Both the position numbers and the translations under genes were made by a program. Under the pieces are notes generated by a model. That model was given only the letters and a program-made list of their open reading frames with translations. It did no database searches and was not told the origin of the DNA. From Norana najaformis (lineage: Eukaryota; Annelida; Clitellata; Crassiclitellata; Hormogastridae), in the NCBI GenBank assembly GCA_964023275.1, contig OZ029917.1, positions 20,433,988-20,497,987 on the forward strand: DNA of 64,000 nt, in the 5' to 3' direction. This document shows positions 1-13,185 of the stretch, piece after piece. The stretch's first letter is position 1. Each line of letters begins with the position of its first letter.

Positions 1-1070
1 GTGCTCAGCAAACAAACATCACTCAGCTGATGGCACATCTAAACCGTACGAGATATTACTGTTGTGTACAGCTAGTAACCAACGGTGTCATGTTGTTGTC
101 TACTGTTGCCTAATGTTGTACTGCTATGTTATAATTATGTTATAATTACTTATGTTACTTTGCCACGTAATTTATTCATAATATTGTAAGGTTTTAACAT
201 GCGAACCATGATAATTAAATGAATACAAGCTAAACGGAAGAGATCGAATCAGATGGGATCAGTCGACATATTACTTGTGTGCTTCTGTGACACATCTTTC
301 ACACCATTTTCTTCAGTACAATCCACGTATGCATGTAAATACGCCACTGCCGTACCCTGGTGGTGCCAGTTCCAAGCCTGGATAGAGGACGAGGGCGACG
401 CTAATCATCTTCCTTATGACATAGCGTCGTTAAACAGACACTAACGAAACACAATGATTATCAAATTTCCGATTCAGAAGTTTTAGAAGAACTTTAGAGT
501 CTTTGTTAGATATACCAGCCGTTTACGACTAGTCATGCGTGATGTTTCGTTCATTAGAGCGTAACAGTGTGTTAGTTACCTGTGGATACGAGAGGTTCGA
601 TCGATGGCATTCCGATCGATAACTCGATGCGTGCCATCTCTGGAGGAATCTCTCTTACGTGCCAAAACTGATTAGCCAAATATGTGGAAAAGACTTCAAG
701 AGGAACGAAGGCACTGCGTGCAGTATAATTCAATGCAATCAAGCTAAACAATTTCTTACACTCAGTCGGATATGCTTCGTGAGCTTTTCTCTAGTATTTT
801 CATCTGTTCGTCGATTTGTCGAATTGTCGTTTTGTCAGGTAAGGAGGGTCTCGAGAGTTAGGCGTGTGACGCCTATTTGGGTTTGTCTCATCTAGCCACT
901 TGTGTAATTTCGTGGATATGTTGCATAGACGCGCCGTAAAAATCGTAACCACGCTTTCATCAGCACCCCAAAGTCATGGGAACGAGCTCAAATACAGCCG
1001 CTCAAATACAAGCTATATCGGCGAGACACGTGTGTTCTGTATGAAAATCCCAAGGCTAGGCAGGAAAACG
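1..1070. other. Upstream stretch without recognised gene
   Basis: I see no coding exon here with domain support. The first 200 bases carry short AT-rich near-repeats (TGTTATAATTATGTTATAATTA). The signal-peptide exon of the downstream lectin gene should lie somewhere upstream of 2290, possibly here or left of the window, but none could be supported. Confidence 0.4.
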
Positions 1071-1074
1071 GGCA

Positions 1075-1960
1075 GATGGCTATGGTGGGTAGCGTTTGGA
1101 ATTGGAACGACAAAAAAAGAAATGATAGGATTTTGAAAAAGAGTCAGGCAGAGAGACAGCATGCCAGCTACGGTGGGTGATGTTTGGGATTGGAGCGGAA
1201 AGAGGGATAAGAGGAAGAAGGGAGTCAGGATATGATCTGTGAAAGAGGAATGTTTTCAGTTTTGAGTGAAAAGACAATGCAGAAATTGCAAGCGGTGGAG
1301 CATAGGTGAGTTTGTATGATGGGGCAGATAACTGTCGCAGTTCTGGGGAGTTTATTCCAGAGGGATTGGGCAGCTATGGCTATGGAGCGATTGCCATATT
1401 TTAAGAATGAGGTGGCGCACAGGCGGAGAAGTATTAGGGCAGAAGAGGAGCGGGTTGAGCGGAGTGGTTGGATTGTAAATAACTGACTAAGATAGGAGGA
1501 TTGGGAAGATTGAAGTGTGTTGTAGGTAAGAGATAGGAATTTGTACTCGATTCGTTCAGGAATTTTAAGGCAGTGAGGTAATTTAAGAACAGGAGTTATG
1601 TGATGGTGTTTTGGGATGTTGCTGACAGCACGAGCAATAGCATTACGAATGACTTGAAGGCCGATTATTTGGGTGAAGCCTATGTTCATGAAAAGTGAAT
1701 TGCAAGTCTAATTTAGCATGGACTGTGGATATGGCGACGGTTGATGCAGTTTTAAGGTCAAGCATATGGCGGATTCTACCAAGGCCACGGATTTGCATGC
1801 AGCAAGAGCGGGAGAGATGGGTAATGTGATCATAGAAACTGAGGTTTTGGTCGAAGATCATACCTAAGTTGCGGATAGAAGAGTTAGGGTTAAAGGTGTG
1901 TATGGAGGCAGGGGCGATGACCTCATATCTAGTCAAAGAATTCACGAATCCGTTTTACAG
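1075..1960 (-). mobile_element. L2/CR1-like LINE, 3' part with reverse transcriptase C-terminus (decayed)
   Basis: On the minus strand, adjoining frames encode the thumb and C-terminal region of a non-LTR reverse transcriptase. Recognisable pieces are a 'RNLGMIFDQNLSF' stretch, 'RIRHMLDLKTAS', 'HHITPVLK' and 'LWNKLPRTA'. The reading is split between frames at about 1650-1690, so it is not intact. The left part (about 1075-1290) is the LINE 3' untranslated region and contains a partial internal duplication: 1075-1110 resembles 1170-1200. The same family recurs in opposite orientation at 3.7-4.7 kb. Confidence 0.8.
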
Positions 1961-2289
1961 TGGTGTAGATATTTTAGTACTTTACGTCAGTTCTATGCAT
2001 TCTTTGTTCTCGAAATGTATTTTTAAAATTAACCTAACTGGCTAGTCAATAATTGTCTTCAGCGAATGCACCCAGCACAAGACTGCTCCAGTAGGGCAGT
2101 AAGCCCGCAGATTATGCTGTGCCGTCCTTCTTCCGTTGCCTTTTGAAGCCCGAAACATGTAAGTTATTTAACATGGATCCAAATCTTTAAGACGGGTTCC
2201 ATACAATAAAAGAGACAAAGTCTGCAGCATATATAGATACATATATACAGTGTGCGTCATTTCTGTCTTTTTGAAAGCGCCAAGCTCAG

Positions 2290-5200
2290 CAGCCGTTAGT
2301 GGCATATGCAGCGGATACGTCGATGCCAGAGGCGTCTGCTACGAGCTTTTCGTCGAAGATGCTCAGACCCAAGATGCGGCTGAATCCAACTGTGTGTCAG
2401 CTGGAGGACATCTGGCATCAGTGCAGGTAGCAACCACCATCACCTCACCACCACTACCAACCAAAATGTAATCTTTTGCCACTGCTTATCCTTCTCTTCG
2501 GAACTTTTTGGTGCTACAGGAGCTTCCAGACTTTATTTATTTGGCCCATTTTCTCCTTCTCCTTCTCCTTCTGTTCTTCTGTCCCTCTTTTTTACATTAC
2601 GTTCACATTGTGTATTACAACACTTATATTAACACCTGCAATCCATTTTGAATCAATTGTAAGAAAGTCTGTGTTTGATTCGTCTAGCGCATGTAAGGGA
2701 GACACTCTGCGAAGATGCTGGAATAATAGGACGACGTATCAGGAATTCTGTTATAATTATGTGTATTTTCAGAGCGCTGAAGAACAGAAGACATTGGAGA
2801 AATACCTGACCTTCGCCGCAGTCACAACACCTGTCTTGATTGGAGGGAAGCTAGACGAGCCTCCCGACAAACCTTTGATCTGGAGATGGGCTTCCGGTGA
2901 ATCAAACCATTTCTCAATAACTAATTAGGCCTACTCATAAATATATTTACAGGTAGATCTTTGTTCACTCAAGAAAAACATTCGCGAGACTGGTGAAAGA
3001 TGTCGCGGCGTCTTTTATCAGGTAGATATTCAGGAAACAGTGTGAGACACGTATTTCCCAGAAATACTCCTTAGTTTCAACGGTCCTCCTTGTGATTACC
3101 TGGATTTGATGCATGTGAGAAAATAATTAGAGGGTTAGAGAAGAACAGTATATCCACACAAACAGCTTGCTGTGCGTGTGTCTATGAATACAGGGACTAG
3201 TGACAGAGGCGGAGAAGGAAACAGAGACAGATAACTGGAAATTACAGAGGGCTAGAGATAGATATAGAGATGGACAGAGAGCTAGGAGAGACAGGGAGGA
3301 GAGACAGAGAGAGGAAAACAGAGGTAGAAGCATGTACACTTTGAGGAGAAAAGGTGCAATTTCTATCTCCCTTACATCAACCATAAACAAATGCCATTAC
3401 CTTTTAGTTACGGCTAAAAGGAAATTTTACTCTTCACCGGTTCGTGACAGATCCATTAGCTTTCGCCTTCTCTGTAAACCTTAAACTGGGGATCTCCTCG
3501 AGTCCAATTTCAAATTCACTTCCATCTTCTTCAATAACTGGCTTGTGCTGTTCTTTCTTTTCGGTCAAAATTAGTATCTTCCGTCTTTCTCTGTAAACTC
3601 TCCTTTCCAAAACCACCAACAATCTATCTGTTGATGCGCTCTCTCTCTCTCCCTCCCCCCAGTCATGTCCGCCAATCCTCCCTACCTCGATCTTCATTAT
3701 TTGTGTTCCAAACCACATAAAAAAAACTCTCTATCTCCCTTAGCCTGGCATCAGCCTCCACCTTCACCTTCAGTACTAATTCTCCTGTCCGCAACTTAGG
3801 TGTAATTTTTGAGCAAAGCCTCAGCTTCTTCGATCATATCACCCATCGGTCTCGCTCTTGCTTCATGCATATCCGTGACCTTCGCAGAATCCGCCATCTG
3901 CTTGATTTCAAAACCGCATCTACCATCGCCACATCCATAGTCCATGCTAAACTGGATTACTGCATTTCACTTCCTGAACATATGCAACACACAAATAAAC
4001 CACCTTCAAGCTATCCAGAATGTTTTCGCTCGTGCCGTCACCGAAACCCCCAAACACCATTTCATCACTGCTGTTCTCAGATAACTTCACGGGCTTAAAT
4101 ACCGGAACGAATAGAGTACAAAGTCCTACCATTTACCTACATCACAATTCACTCCTCCCAACCCTCCTACCTTCGTCACTTATTTACAATCCAACCACTC
4201 CGTTCAACCCCCTCGTCTTCCGCCCTAACACTTCTCCGTTTTCCCATCAGCTCATCCTTAAAATTTGAAAATTGTTCAGTAGCAATAGCTGTCCCATCTG
4301 TCTGGAATAAACTCCCGCCAGAATTACGACAAATATCTGACCCATCCTACGAATCCATGGGCACTTCAGCCTATGACCTCTGCGAAGGTCTTTCGCTCAA
4401 AACTGAAAACATTCCTTTTCCATAATCCTATCCTGATTCCTCTTGTTCCAATTATCTATCTTACAGCTCCTCCTATTCCAAACACTATCAACCGTAGCCA
4501 TGTGTCTGCCTACCTGATTTTTTATCTTGACCTGGAACCGAATCTGACCCTTCCTGCCTATCGAATTTGTCTGACTGAGCGCCTGTGAATAAGCCGGTTC
4601 CCGCACCTTAGCCTTCATTGGGCGCTGTAGAAATCTCAAGTTTACTGTTACGATTACGAATCTTTCAGCGCAATTTTGCATAAGCAATCGTATTTAGAGT
4701 AGGCTTAGGCTTGATGTATGCAGAAACATAATCGTTCCAGGCGCCATTAAAGACTGGTGTTATGTGTCTGAAACTGGCAGATGGCCAAGTCATCGAGGCG
4801 CAGGGCTGTTACGTCGACCGAACCTGGGATCGAGATTTGCCTACGCAAATCTCAGACATCACCGGTGGAATGACTCCAGCCAAATGCATCGACGCCTGCA
4901 GGAATGCTAACTATACGTTTGCCGGGCTACAGGTCGGTCGATAGGAGTTCGAAACCAGACGCTATTTTGTCACCTTCGTCTGTCTCTCTTGTCCTTATTT
5001 TCGTCTCTGTCTGTCTGTCTGATGTCAGAACTTCTATAGCGCCGTTTTACCTGATATGAGATGCAGTGCTGTAGCAAAACTCACTGCTAATTAACAGTGT
5101 CATGTCTCAGTTATCTGAAATAAGAAAATTCTCATTGGAGGTTTGGCCGTCTTAATTAATTCCAAAATCCCTTAATCGACTAACAATTTTATGCCTCGAT

Positions 5201-8200
5201 GAGTTCGTTAGAAGATCTTTACCACAGAAATGTGTCTGAATTAATTTTTCAAGCGACTATCTGGCCATATTACGGGCATCCAACATATCAAAAACCACAA
5301 ATGCATCACAAATCGTCGTTCATACTGGCGGTCGAAACATTTTCATTTCGTTTGGATAAATGCAGGCTGTGTTCATTGCACAACTATATCATTTTGGTCG
5401 TGTTCTATTGTATCTTTTCGCTCGGTCGAATTCATTCCTATTTCGAATCGGCGTTTCGGAGTTCTGAGTCATTCTCAGATTTTAGGTAGTTTTGTGGTCT
5501 TATACTAAGTTGATGGAATCGGCCCATTGCTTTTAACATATCACCCATTTACGCAGCCACTCACGTTGTGAGAATGCCACTGACTGCAGCCAAATACGGC
5601 GAAAAATTGTGCATGTATAGATATTTTAGTATGTGTAATGCATTTCAGAACGGTGACAGTTGTTTTTGTGGCGATTCCTACGGTTCATATGGTACTGTGG
5701 ATACGTGGAAAAGTCAGGAGAACTGTGTCTTGAGTTGCTCCGGAGATTCGACATTGCGTTGCGGAGGTTACGAGCGCAACTACATCTACTGCATCCCATG
5801 CAACGGTCGGTCTATCATCTGCTTCAGCAGCTCCATCCTGTCTACTTCAAAACACAAAACACATTCCTAAGATAGACTAACAGCTTCTATGGCACCAAAC
5901 ATAGTGCATGAGAAATCGACAAATATAGCGAGTAGTTGTATGCAAGGAAATGAGATTAGGCTTCTAATTAGGCCTCTAATTAGGCCTCTAGGCTCCTGTG
6001 TAAAGTAAATCGTAATCGTAATCTCGAGATTTGTACAGCGCCCAACGATAGCACGTCACTAGGACCAGCTTATTCACAGGCGCCAAGTCAAAACTAAATC
6101 GATAGGCAAAAGAGCTTTTGAACAATACTAACAGCAAGCCAGAGGCTTCACTTAATCTTCAGCACTTGTAACCAAGATCGGAAGCCACGGATCAATTAGC
6201 TGAGCATCTGAAATGACATCTGCATATTCAAAGACCGGGAGCTTATTGCATTTTCGAGTGCGATCGGTGTTTACAAACTTGTTTACTTCACTCCAGCAAA
6301 TTATATTACTAAGATAAGGTGACAGATATTGAACTGACGCAAACAAAGGCAGACAGGCAGACAAGAAGACAGACAAGAGAGGCAGACAAGCAGACCATTA
6401 GGTGAACGTTTACAGTCCATGAAACTGGCACTGCTACGGCTGCAACTATAAAATATTAAAACTCCAGATTATAGCGACTGGATAATATTGACGGCGAATG
6501 AAGAAGGGTGCGTGTTTTGGTGCGTTTAATGTGGCTGCTTGTTTGTGTTTGTCTGTGTTTGTTTTGGTCTGTTCGGTTCTTCAGCCTGCTGTTTATACTT
6601 CTGTTCGTACGTGCGTCTTTTTCTGTTTATTGGTTTCTGTTGTATTTGTGTCTCGGTTTGTGTGTCTACTGGTTCAACTAGAGTTAGGCGAAAATATTCA
6701 GAAATGAAAAGCCAAACACTTGATCAGGTGTACGAACACAACTAAACGCGCGTAGTGTTGTCAAGGAAATGAAACAAAGAAAAATAAACAAACAAAGAAG
6801 GAAAGCAGCTCAGAAAAAGAACAAAGAAGGCGAAAAAGAAGCAGCCATGGAAGAAACGAATAGAGGGAAGGACACTAAACTTTTGAACCAGTAACGTCGA
6901 GTAATATGTAAAAGTAGCCTATATGACAGCGATGTATAGAATGTGTGTGTGTTGATAGAGTTGAGAGGTTTGGATTAGAAAAGCTGTGATAATGATTACT
7001 GAGTCTGCACGTTTACAAGGTTTGAAAAGAGTGACGAGAAAAGTAGTTACGAGATAAAGAAGTAAAAGAACGTATATTCGAAAAGTAAATTTTCACGTAT
7101 TATAAAACAAACACATGCTCAGAATTTAGGCTGAGCATGTGTTTCTCTTATGTGGAAGTTGTTTTGGCGCCCTACAGGGTCGTTCAGTCTGTGGGGGTTC
7201 GGGAGGCCCAACAACTTCCAAGGTTACCAGACATGCGCACTTCTCACGACTGAACTCAGCTACAAGTTTGACGACGATTCTTGTGGTCAAACCATCGCTA
7301 ACTACATCTGCAACATTCGTTAGTAGACAATTAGTACATTAATTAGTAGACAAAGTAAACTCTGTCGTGATTATAACGAAGGAAGGAATAGACTAATCTG
7401 TTCAATTCGATTTAATTCAAGCCTCCTCAGCTCAATTCGCTAATCTACTCGAACCTTCTAAAAAGATCTCTAGATAGCCTTTTCTATAAACATAATCAAG
7501 AAGTGTCATTTGATAATATCTTATCTGTTCAGAACCATTGATTCTAGATGTTACGTTCTTGAGCGTTCCGATACAAGCTGCTCTTACTGAATGATTATAA
7601 AGTTCTCCATTCTGATCATAATCTGGTAATTGTTTATTGCCACAATTGGTTTCTGCAATTTTGGTTCAATGATGTCTTGTAACAGGAGTCGGCATCAATT
7701 AAGCAATTGAGCCAGAGATGTACAATACAACGCAATGCAAAACACTGCAACATAAACCCGTCAAATTCAGTGCAGTGTCTCTTAATCGCATCGTGTTCAA
7801 TCAAACTGAGTTAATCTAGGATATTATGAAACCTAAGAAACGACCGACCTTTTCGATGGTTGGTTTTGAGTTCATCACGCACACTCCCTTAAAATAACCA
7901 CACACACCAAAGTGACTTGCAAGAGCATAGTCATATTATAGGTTGATTATAAGGCCACTCGTTGTGACGTATTGGCGAATCCAGTCTCAGTTTTTACCTT
8001 TTATGAGGCATTGTGGTCTATTCAGCTAGCCCGCTAAGGGTCTGTGACCGAAAGGTTGTGGGTTAGATCCTGCTGAGGAAACTCCGCAAGTTATTTGCGC
8101 CAACTATTTGCGACAGCTCTGTCACCAAGCCGTAGAATTTGGTACCGGGGTAAAATGGAAAGTAAACGGAAAGTCCTGCGATGCACTGGCTCCGTTTCGT

Positions 8201-11200
8201 CCATTGGGATTCGTCCATTGCCGTCTCAAGAGCCTAAGAAAAGGAAATGAGCGCCTCTTCGGAGGACTTTTTTATCTTTACGTCCGGGGTTCGGATCCAG
8301 ATGTGCCATATGAAATTCACAGTGCGTCTTAGTGACGTGCAGCCTGTAAGGAACTAATGTGTGTCAGTCATTTGTCTGATATACAGGACTGGCGTCATTT
8401 CTTCAGCCCAGGTCAAAAGATCCAAGTCAGTCAGAAGAAGAATCAGAAGAAGAAATATGCTGAATACATCGGTACAAGGGCATCGTAATTAATTTACTTG
8501 ACAGGAATTATCAAAATGTAGGACCTACACAGCTTAAAACGAAGAAATTAACAAAAGAATCAGCTTGAGCGCTAAGCTGAAACAAAATTGATCAGAGATC
8601 GATACAACTGGACCATCTCCTCCTTACACATCTCAATTCAGATTGCAGTCTGTGAATTCAAATCAGAAAATGAACAGTTCAGACAATAATTTGTTCAAAT
8701 ATTTGGTCAGAATACTTCTAAGGGCGTACAGACAACGAAGAGTTTATGGTTTCTTCAAACCTGTTTCCAGCTCTTTCCAGCTGTGCAGCAGACGACGGTT
8801 CCTACTTCCTGTTGGGCGACACCTGCTACGTCATCAGCAGAGATGCTTGCACGTGGTTCGTGGCTCGAGTGAGGTGTCGACAGAGTGGAGGCGATCTGGT
8901 TCGAATCCGTTCCAGATATGAGTTTGATCGACTGGTTGTTCGTTTGACCGGACTGAAATACTGGATCGGTCTCTACGCACTTCCCTGGAGATGGAGCGAC
9001 GGTAATTTAACCGTTTCCTCTTCCTTCTGAAGTCCGCTGGAAAACAGTTTTTTTTAGAAATAAGCCAAATAAACAAGTTATGTGTGAGCTAATGCAATAT
9101 AGCCTATCCTATAACAAGTGAAAAATCTATTAACCCCTTCTCACTACGGTAATGATGATTATGTTAGCACAAAAAGTAGCAAATATGTGACATTAAATTG
9201 TGTGTTGTATGCTTCAGGGTCGGAGTTGACTTTTGCTAATTGGTACAGCCCTTCTTCTGTAGAAAGCCATGACTGGCAGCCGAAGAATATTAGCAATAGG
9301 TGTATGTTGCTGGACCCGTCTCTTAACTACCAGTGGACAGATGCCAGCTGCCTCTCAGCATATCCCTACATCTGCCAGAAAAGTGAGGACCGCTTATGCT
9401 TCTTCACTGAATGTAGCGTTGAGTATTCAATTCAGTGCTAGTCTTGTGCTGCTCAAATTGAAGCTCGCACATTGATTTGGTCAAGCTGAGACTCTCAGAG
9501 CTTAGAAAAACTGTTGCAGCCCTATATTGATTCTGAAAGCTTGAGCATGAAGTTGATAAACCGAATTATCAATTTACTGTTTTGAAATTTTAGTTTAATA
9601 AACAGCCTTTCAAAATATAAAGCAAATTTTTTATCCCCCAGCATTCTTCACTTATTCCACGTATATTCGCTTATAGGTTTAATATTGACGTATCTCTTTC
9701 TTATCTTAATCTGCAAAACAACCAAAAACTTATGTTTTCAGCTAACTGCACTTTTGCGGTGAATTCATAAATTAGCCCGATACAAATATTTGATTAATAA
9801 TAATACTCGTTGAAACACTCGATTGGCCTAGATGCTATATAGATAACTTTTCTGTAAGTAACTGCAAAGCAGTCGACTTTTGGCAAAACACATCATCCGC
9901 ATTTCATGACGGGTGAAAGTCAGTGATATACTGTCAGTAGTAAATACACAACCGCTTTTAAATCACTGCCAAAAAGCTATTACCGCTTTTAAATCACTGC
10001 CAAAAAGCTATTACCGCTTTTAAATCACTGCCAAAAAGCTATTACCGCTTTTAAATCACTGCCAAAAGGCTATTACCGCTTTCAAATCACTGCTAGACGA
10101 CGTTTAGTTTAAAAACCTGTCTAAGTGTAACCTCTAGATAAATTCTACTATTGCTACGTCTTACTTGTCCTCTTCTTTATATTCCTTCTACTCTTCCCCC
10201 TAATCTTCCTCCTTTGCATCCTATCCGTCTGCCTTCCCCTCCTTTCCATCCTTCCTCCATTTGTTGTATGCCCGGTGTCTACCTTCCTACGTGAGTTGAA
10301 TGCCTCCTCCTCCTCCTTCCTTACATCTTCTATTACCCTCCTATTCCTCCTTCCCATCCTTCCCAGCCTATTACCCAAAGTCATTGTGGCGCATTTGTTA
10401 ATATGCATACTGCAACATTTATTTGATCCCTTAAAGTGACAAACCAATGCGTCAATCCTCTTTCAACTCCTCCTACTCCCCTCCTCCTCTCCCCCTCCTC
10501 TTCCTCCTTCTAATCATCATCATCATCATTTTGCTCCTGTAACGACCTCGGCTATAAACGAGTACACTATCTCCATACACCGTCGATTGGAAGAGAAGGC
10601 GGCGAAGGAGAGGACTGGCCACCATCCCTCATATGTCGAGGCTAAGAAAATGAAGTCGCTAACGCTTTATACTCACCGCTGCTTCCCAGTGTTATCGTAA
10701 GGGTCTGTTCTTCTTTTGTTGCTATTAATTAAGTTTGCACGTAAAGCATGCGATATTTAGACCCTTGCAGTGATTTAAAAGCGGTAGTCGTTTGGCAGTG
10801 ATCCTCAATTTGAAAGCGTTAGTATATATGCTACTGCGGCCACTAGAATGTCTTTAGACAAAAAGTGAATTACCAGCCTTGAACACAGAAGTTGAAAATT
10901 CTATCTTTTAACAGATAAAGGTTACACAGTTAACCCTAATAAAACAACCTCCGCACAAGTCGTATCAACTTCAGTCACTTCCACCTCAGTCACTTCCACC
11001 TCAGTCATTTCCACCTCAGTCACGTCAACTCCGGTACCTTCAACCTCTGCCACGTCAACCTTAGTCACGTCAACCTCAGTCACGTCAATCTCAGTCACGT
11101 CAAACTCGGTACCGTCAACCTTAGCAGTTCCCACAACGACGTCGTTAACAACTTCGGTGAGGACGACTACAAGTAACTCAACAAAATCCACAACGACTTC

Positions 11201-12988
11201 AAAGATTACAGCGTCAACAACGACAAAGATGTCAACGATTAAACCGTCATTTACATTGCTGACAACAACTTCATCGTCGTTGTTAACGGGAGGAGTTCCA
11301 GAGCGTCGTTCTAGTGTAATTTCGGTTGAAGAAGGTGAAAGGTCAACAGATGGAAGCAATTCTTCTCTCGGAAGTACGTGTGGTATACATAATATACTGT
11401 AGGTGTTACTGAAATTTTTTTATAGCGCTGTCCAAGTAGCTCTCGAAGACAACACTTCTAACCTAAATGATGTTGGCGATCGTTTCATTTTAAAGCGAAC
11501 GAAAAATAGATCGTAACTATTGTTAGAATGGACAAAATTATATGTAGGCTTACGTACGAAAGCACTGCGTTTAGCTTTGAGCCTATAAGCATTGACCTAC
11601 ATTTATTTGTGGATAACCCATTGCCTCGGTAACCCATTACCCGCCTTAAGACGCATCCTTTTAGAGACCTACATGTGGGCAAGCTGTAGCGCTCTTGTGA
11701 GTTAATTTAAAAGCCCTATATAAGTTTATTGATACATACATTACCCATATGCTGAGCCAAAAGCAAGCGCCTCCCTTTACACTGAATCCTTCTTCTAATC
11801 TTTTCTCCAGCGGCACCCCTCTCTCCTCATACTTACTTCTCTCACGGCTTCTTCAGCTTACACGGCTCGCTCTGCTTAGTAAGAAAAGAAAACCACAACG
11901 GCTTACTTAGGCCTACTATTGCACTTGCTTACATTCTCGTATTTACGATGTGATCACATAATACAGACATGTGCACGACTTACCAGTACATCTACGATTC
12001 CTCGCTCAGCCGATGGACATACGGCGTGTTAACAAATGTCTTACTTAATGTCTTATGTCTTACATCTAGTCTGCTTACTTTACTCGTGCTACATTTCCGC
12101 AATCTTTACAGTTTATTGCCCTAGATTACGTTAATGATGCGCTGTTTTTCGTCAGTTGATGTGTCTGGCAGCGATGGTGAACATCAGTTGGAACCGGAGC
12201 CGAGTAAATCACTGGAGAGCCAATCTAGTGAAACATCTGTGAAGACACTCCCACCCGCTGTAATAGGTAATAATTACACACAAGATCTCGTCTAACTCAC
12301 GTATCCTTCGCGATCTCTCTATAGGAACCTAACTCCAATCCCGAATCTTCGTCTGTCCGATCGAGCTACCGTATGGAGAGACAATCCGATCTGTGGTTGT
12401 CCGCAAAACATGACCTACTTTAGACGCCTCCCTCCCTCCCTTGTCCGCATTTGTCCGCATCTGTATGACTCTTCCCTCAGTCTCTACGGACGTCCTTAAT
12501 TAAAAGATGACCCATCTGGCCTGACGATTCGTCTCGTATGTGAGCTAAGCTACGGAGAAAAGAGGGGTGAACCCCAGGGCAGACTATGATGCATTTACTG
12601 TCCGTTGCATTAGCATATATGCAGCGTTGCTTAATTCCGCAATTCCAGTTCGCTTCAAAATATAACATTTTCCGCGATATATCAGAAGTTTATGGCTAGG
12701 CCATATGGCAAGTAATTATAAACTATCAATACCCATGTGGGCGCCTCATAGCCTCAAGTGTTTATCTTAATGCATACACTCGACAATCGTTTATTGTTTT
12801 CCGGAGTATTTATGTGAAATGTGCATATTTGTCAAAATTTCTTAAAATCTGTTGACAGCAATCATTGTGTTGATCTGTGTTGTGACGCTGGTAACAATCA
12901 TCGCCCTCCTCATGATCCCAGTCTGGAGGAAACTCTGTCCAAAGTGAGACAGCAATCATACTTCACAAGCATTATAATAATGATGAGG

Positions 12989-13054
<66 letters not shown>

Positions 13055-13097
13055 TAATAATAATATATATAATAATAATAATATAATAATAATAATA

Positions 13098-13185
<88 letters not shown>

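Noticed and set aside
5199-5489. 96-residue plus-strand frame between the two WSC exons
   Set aside because: The WSC domain joins directly from 4932 to 5649 in phase 0, and this frame has no WSC or other domain features.
6498-6745. Hydrophobic, Cys/Val-rich plus-strand frames
   Set aside because: They come from a GTTTGT-rich low-complexity stretch and have no splice or domain support.
8020-8085. Functional tRNA gene
   Set aside because: Only the T-arm-like part is well formed and the acceptor stem cannot be paired; a SINE relic is more likely.
10922-11359. Long minus-strand open frame with repeated Asp-Val-Thr-Glu-Val units
   Set aside because: It is the antisense image of the Thr/Ser-rich coding minisatellite on the plus strand, which fits the lectin gene in phase.
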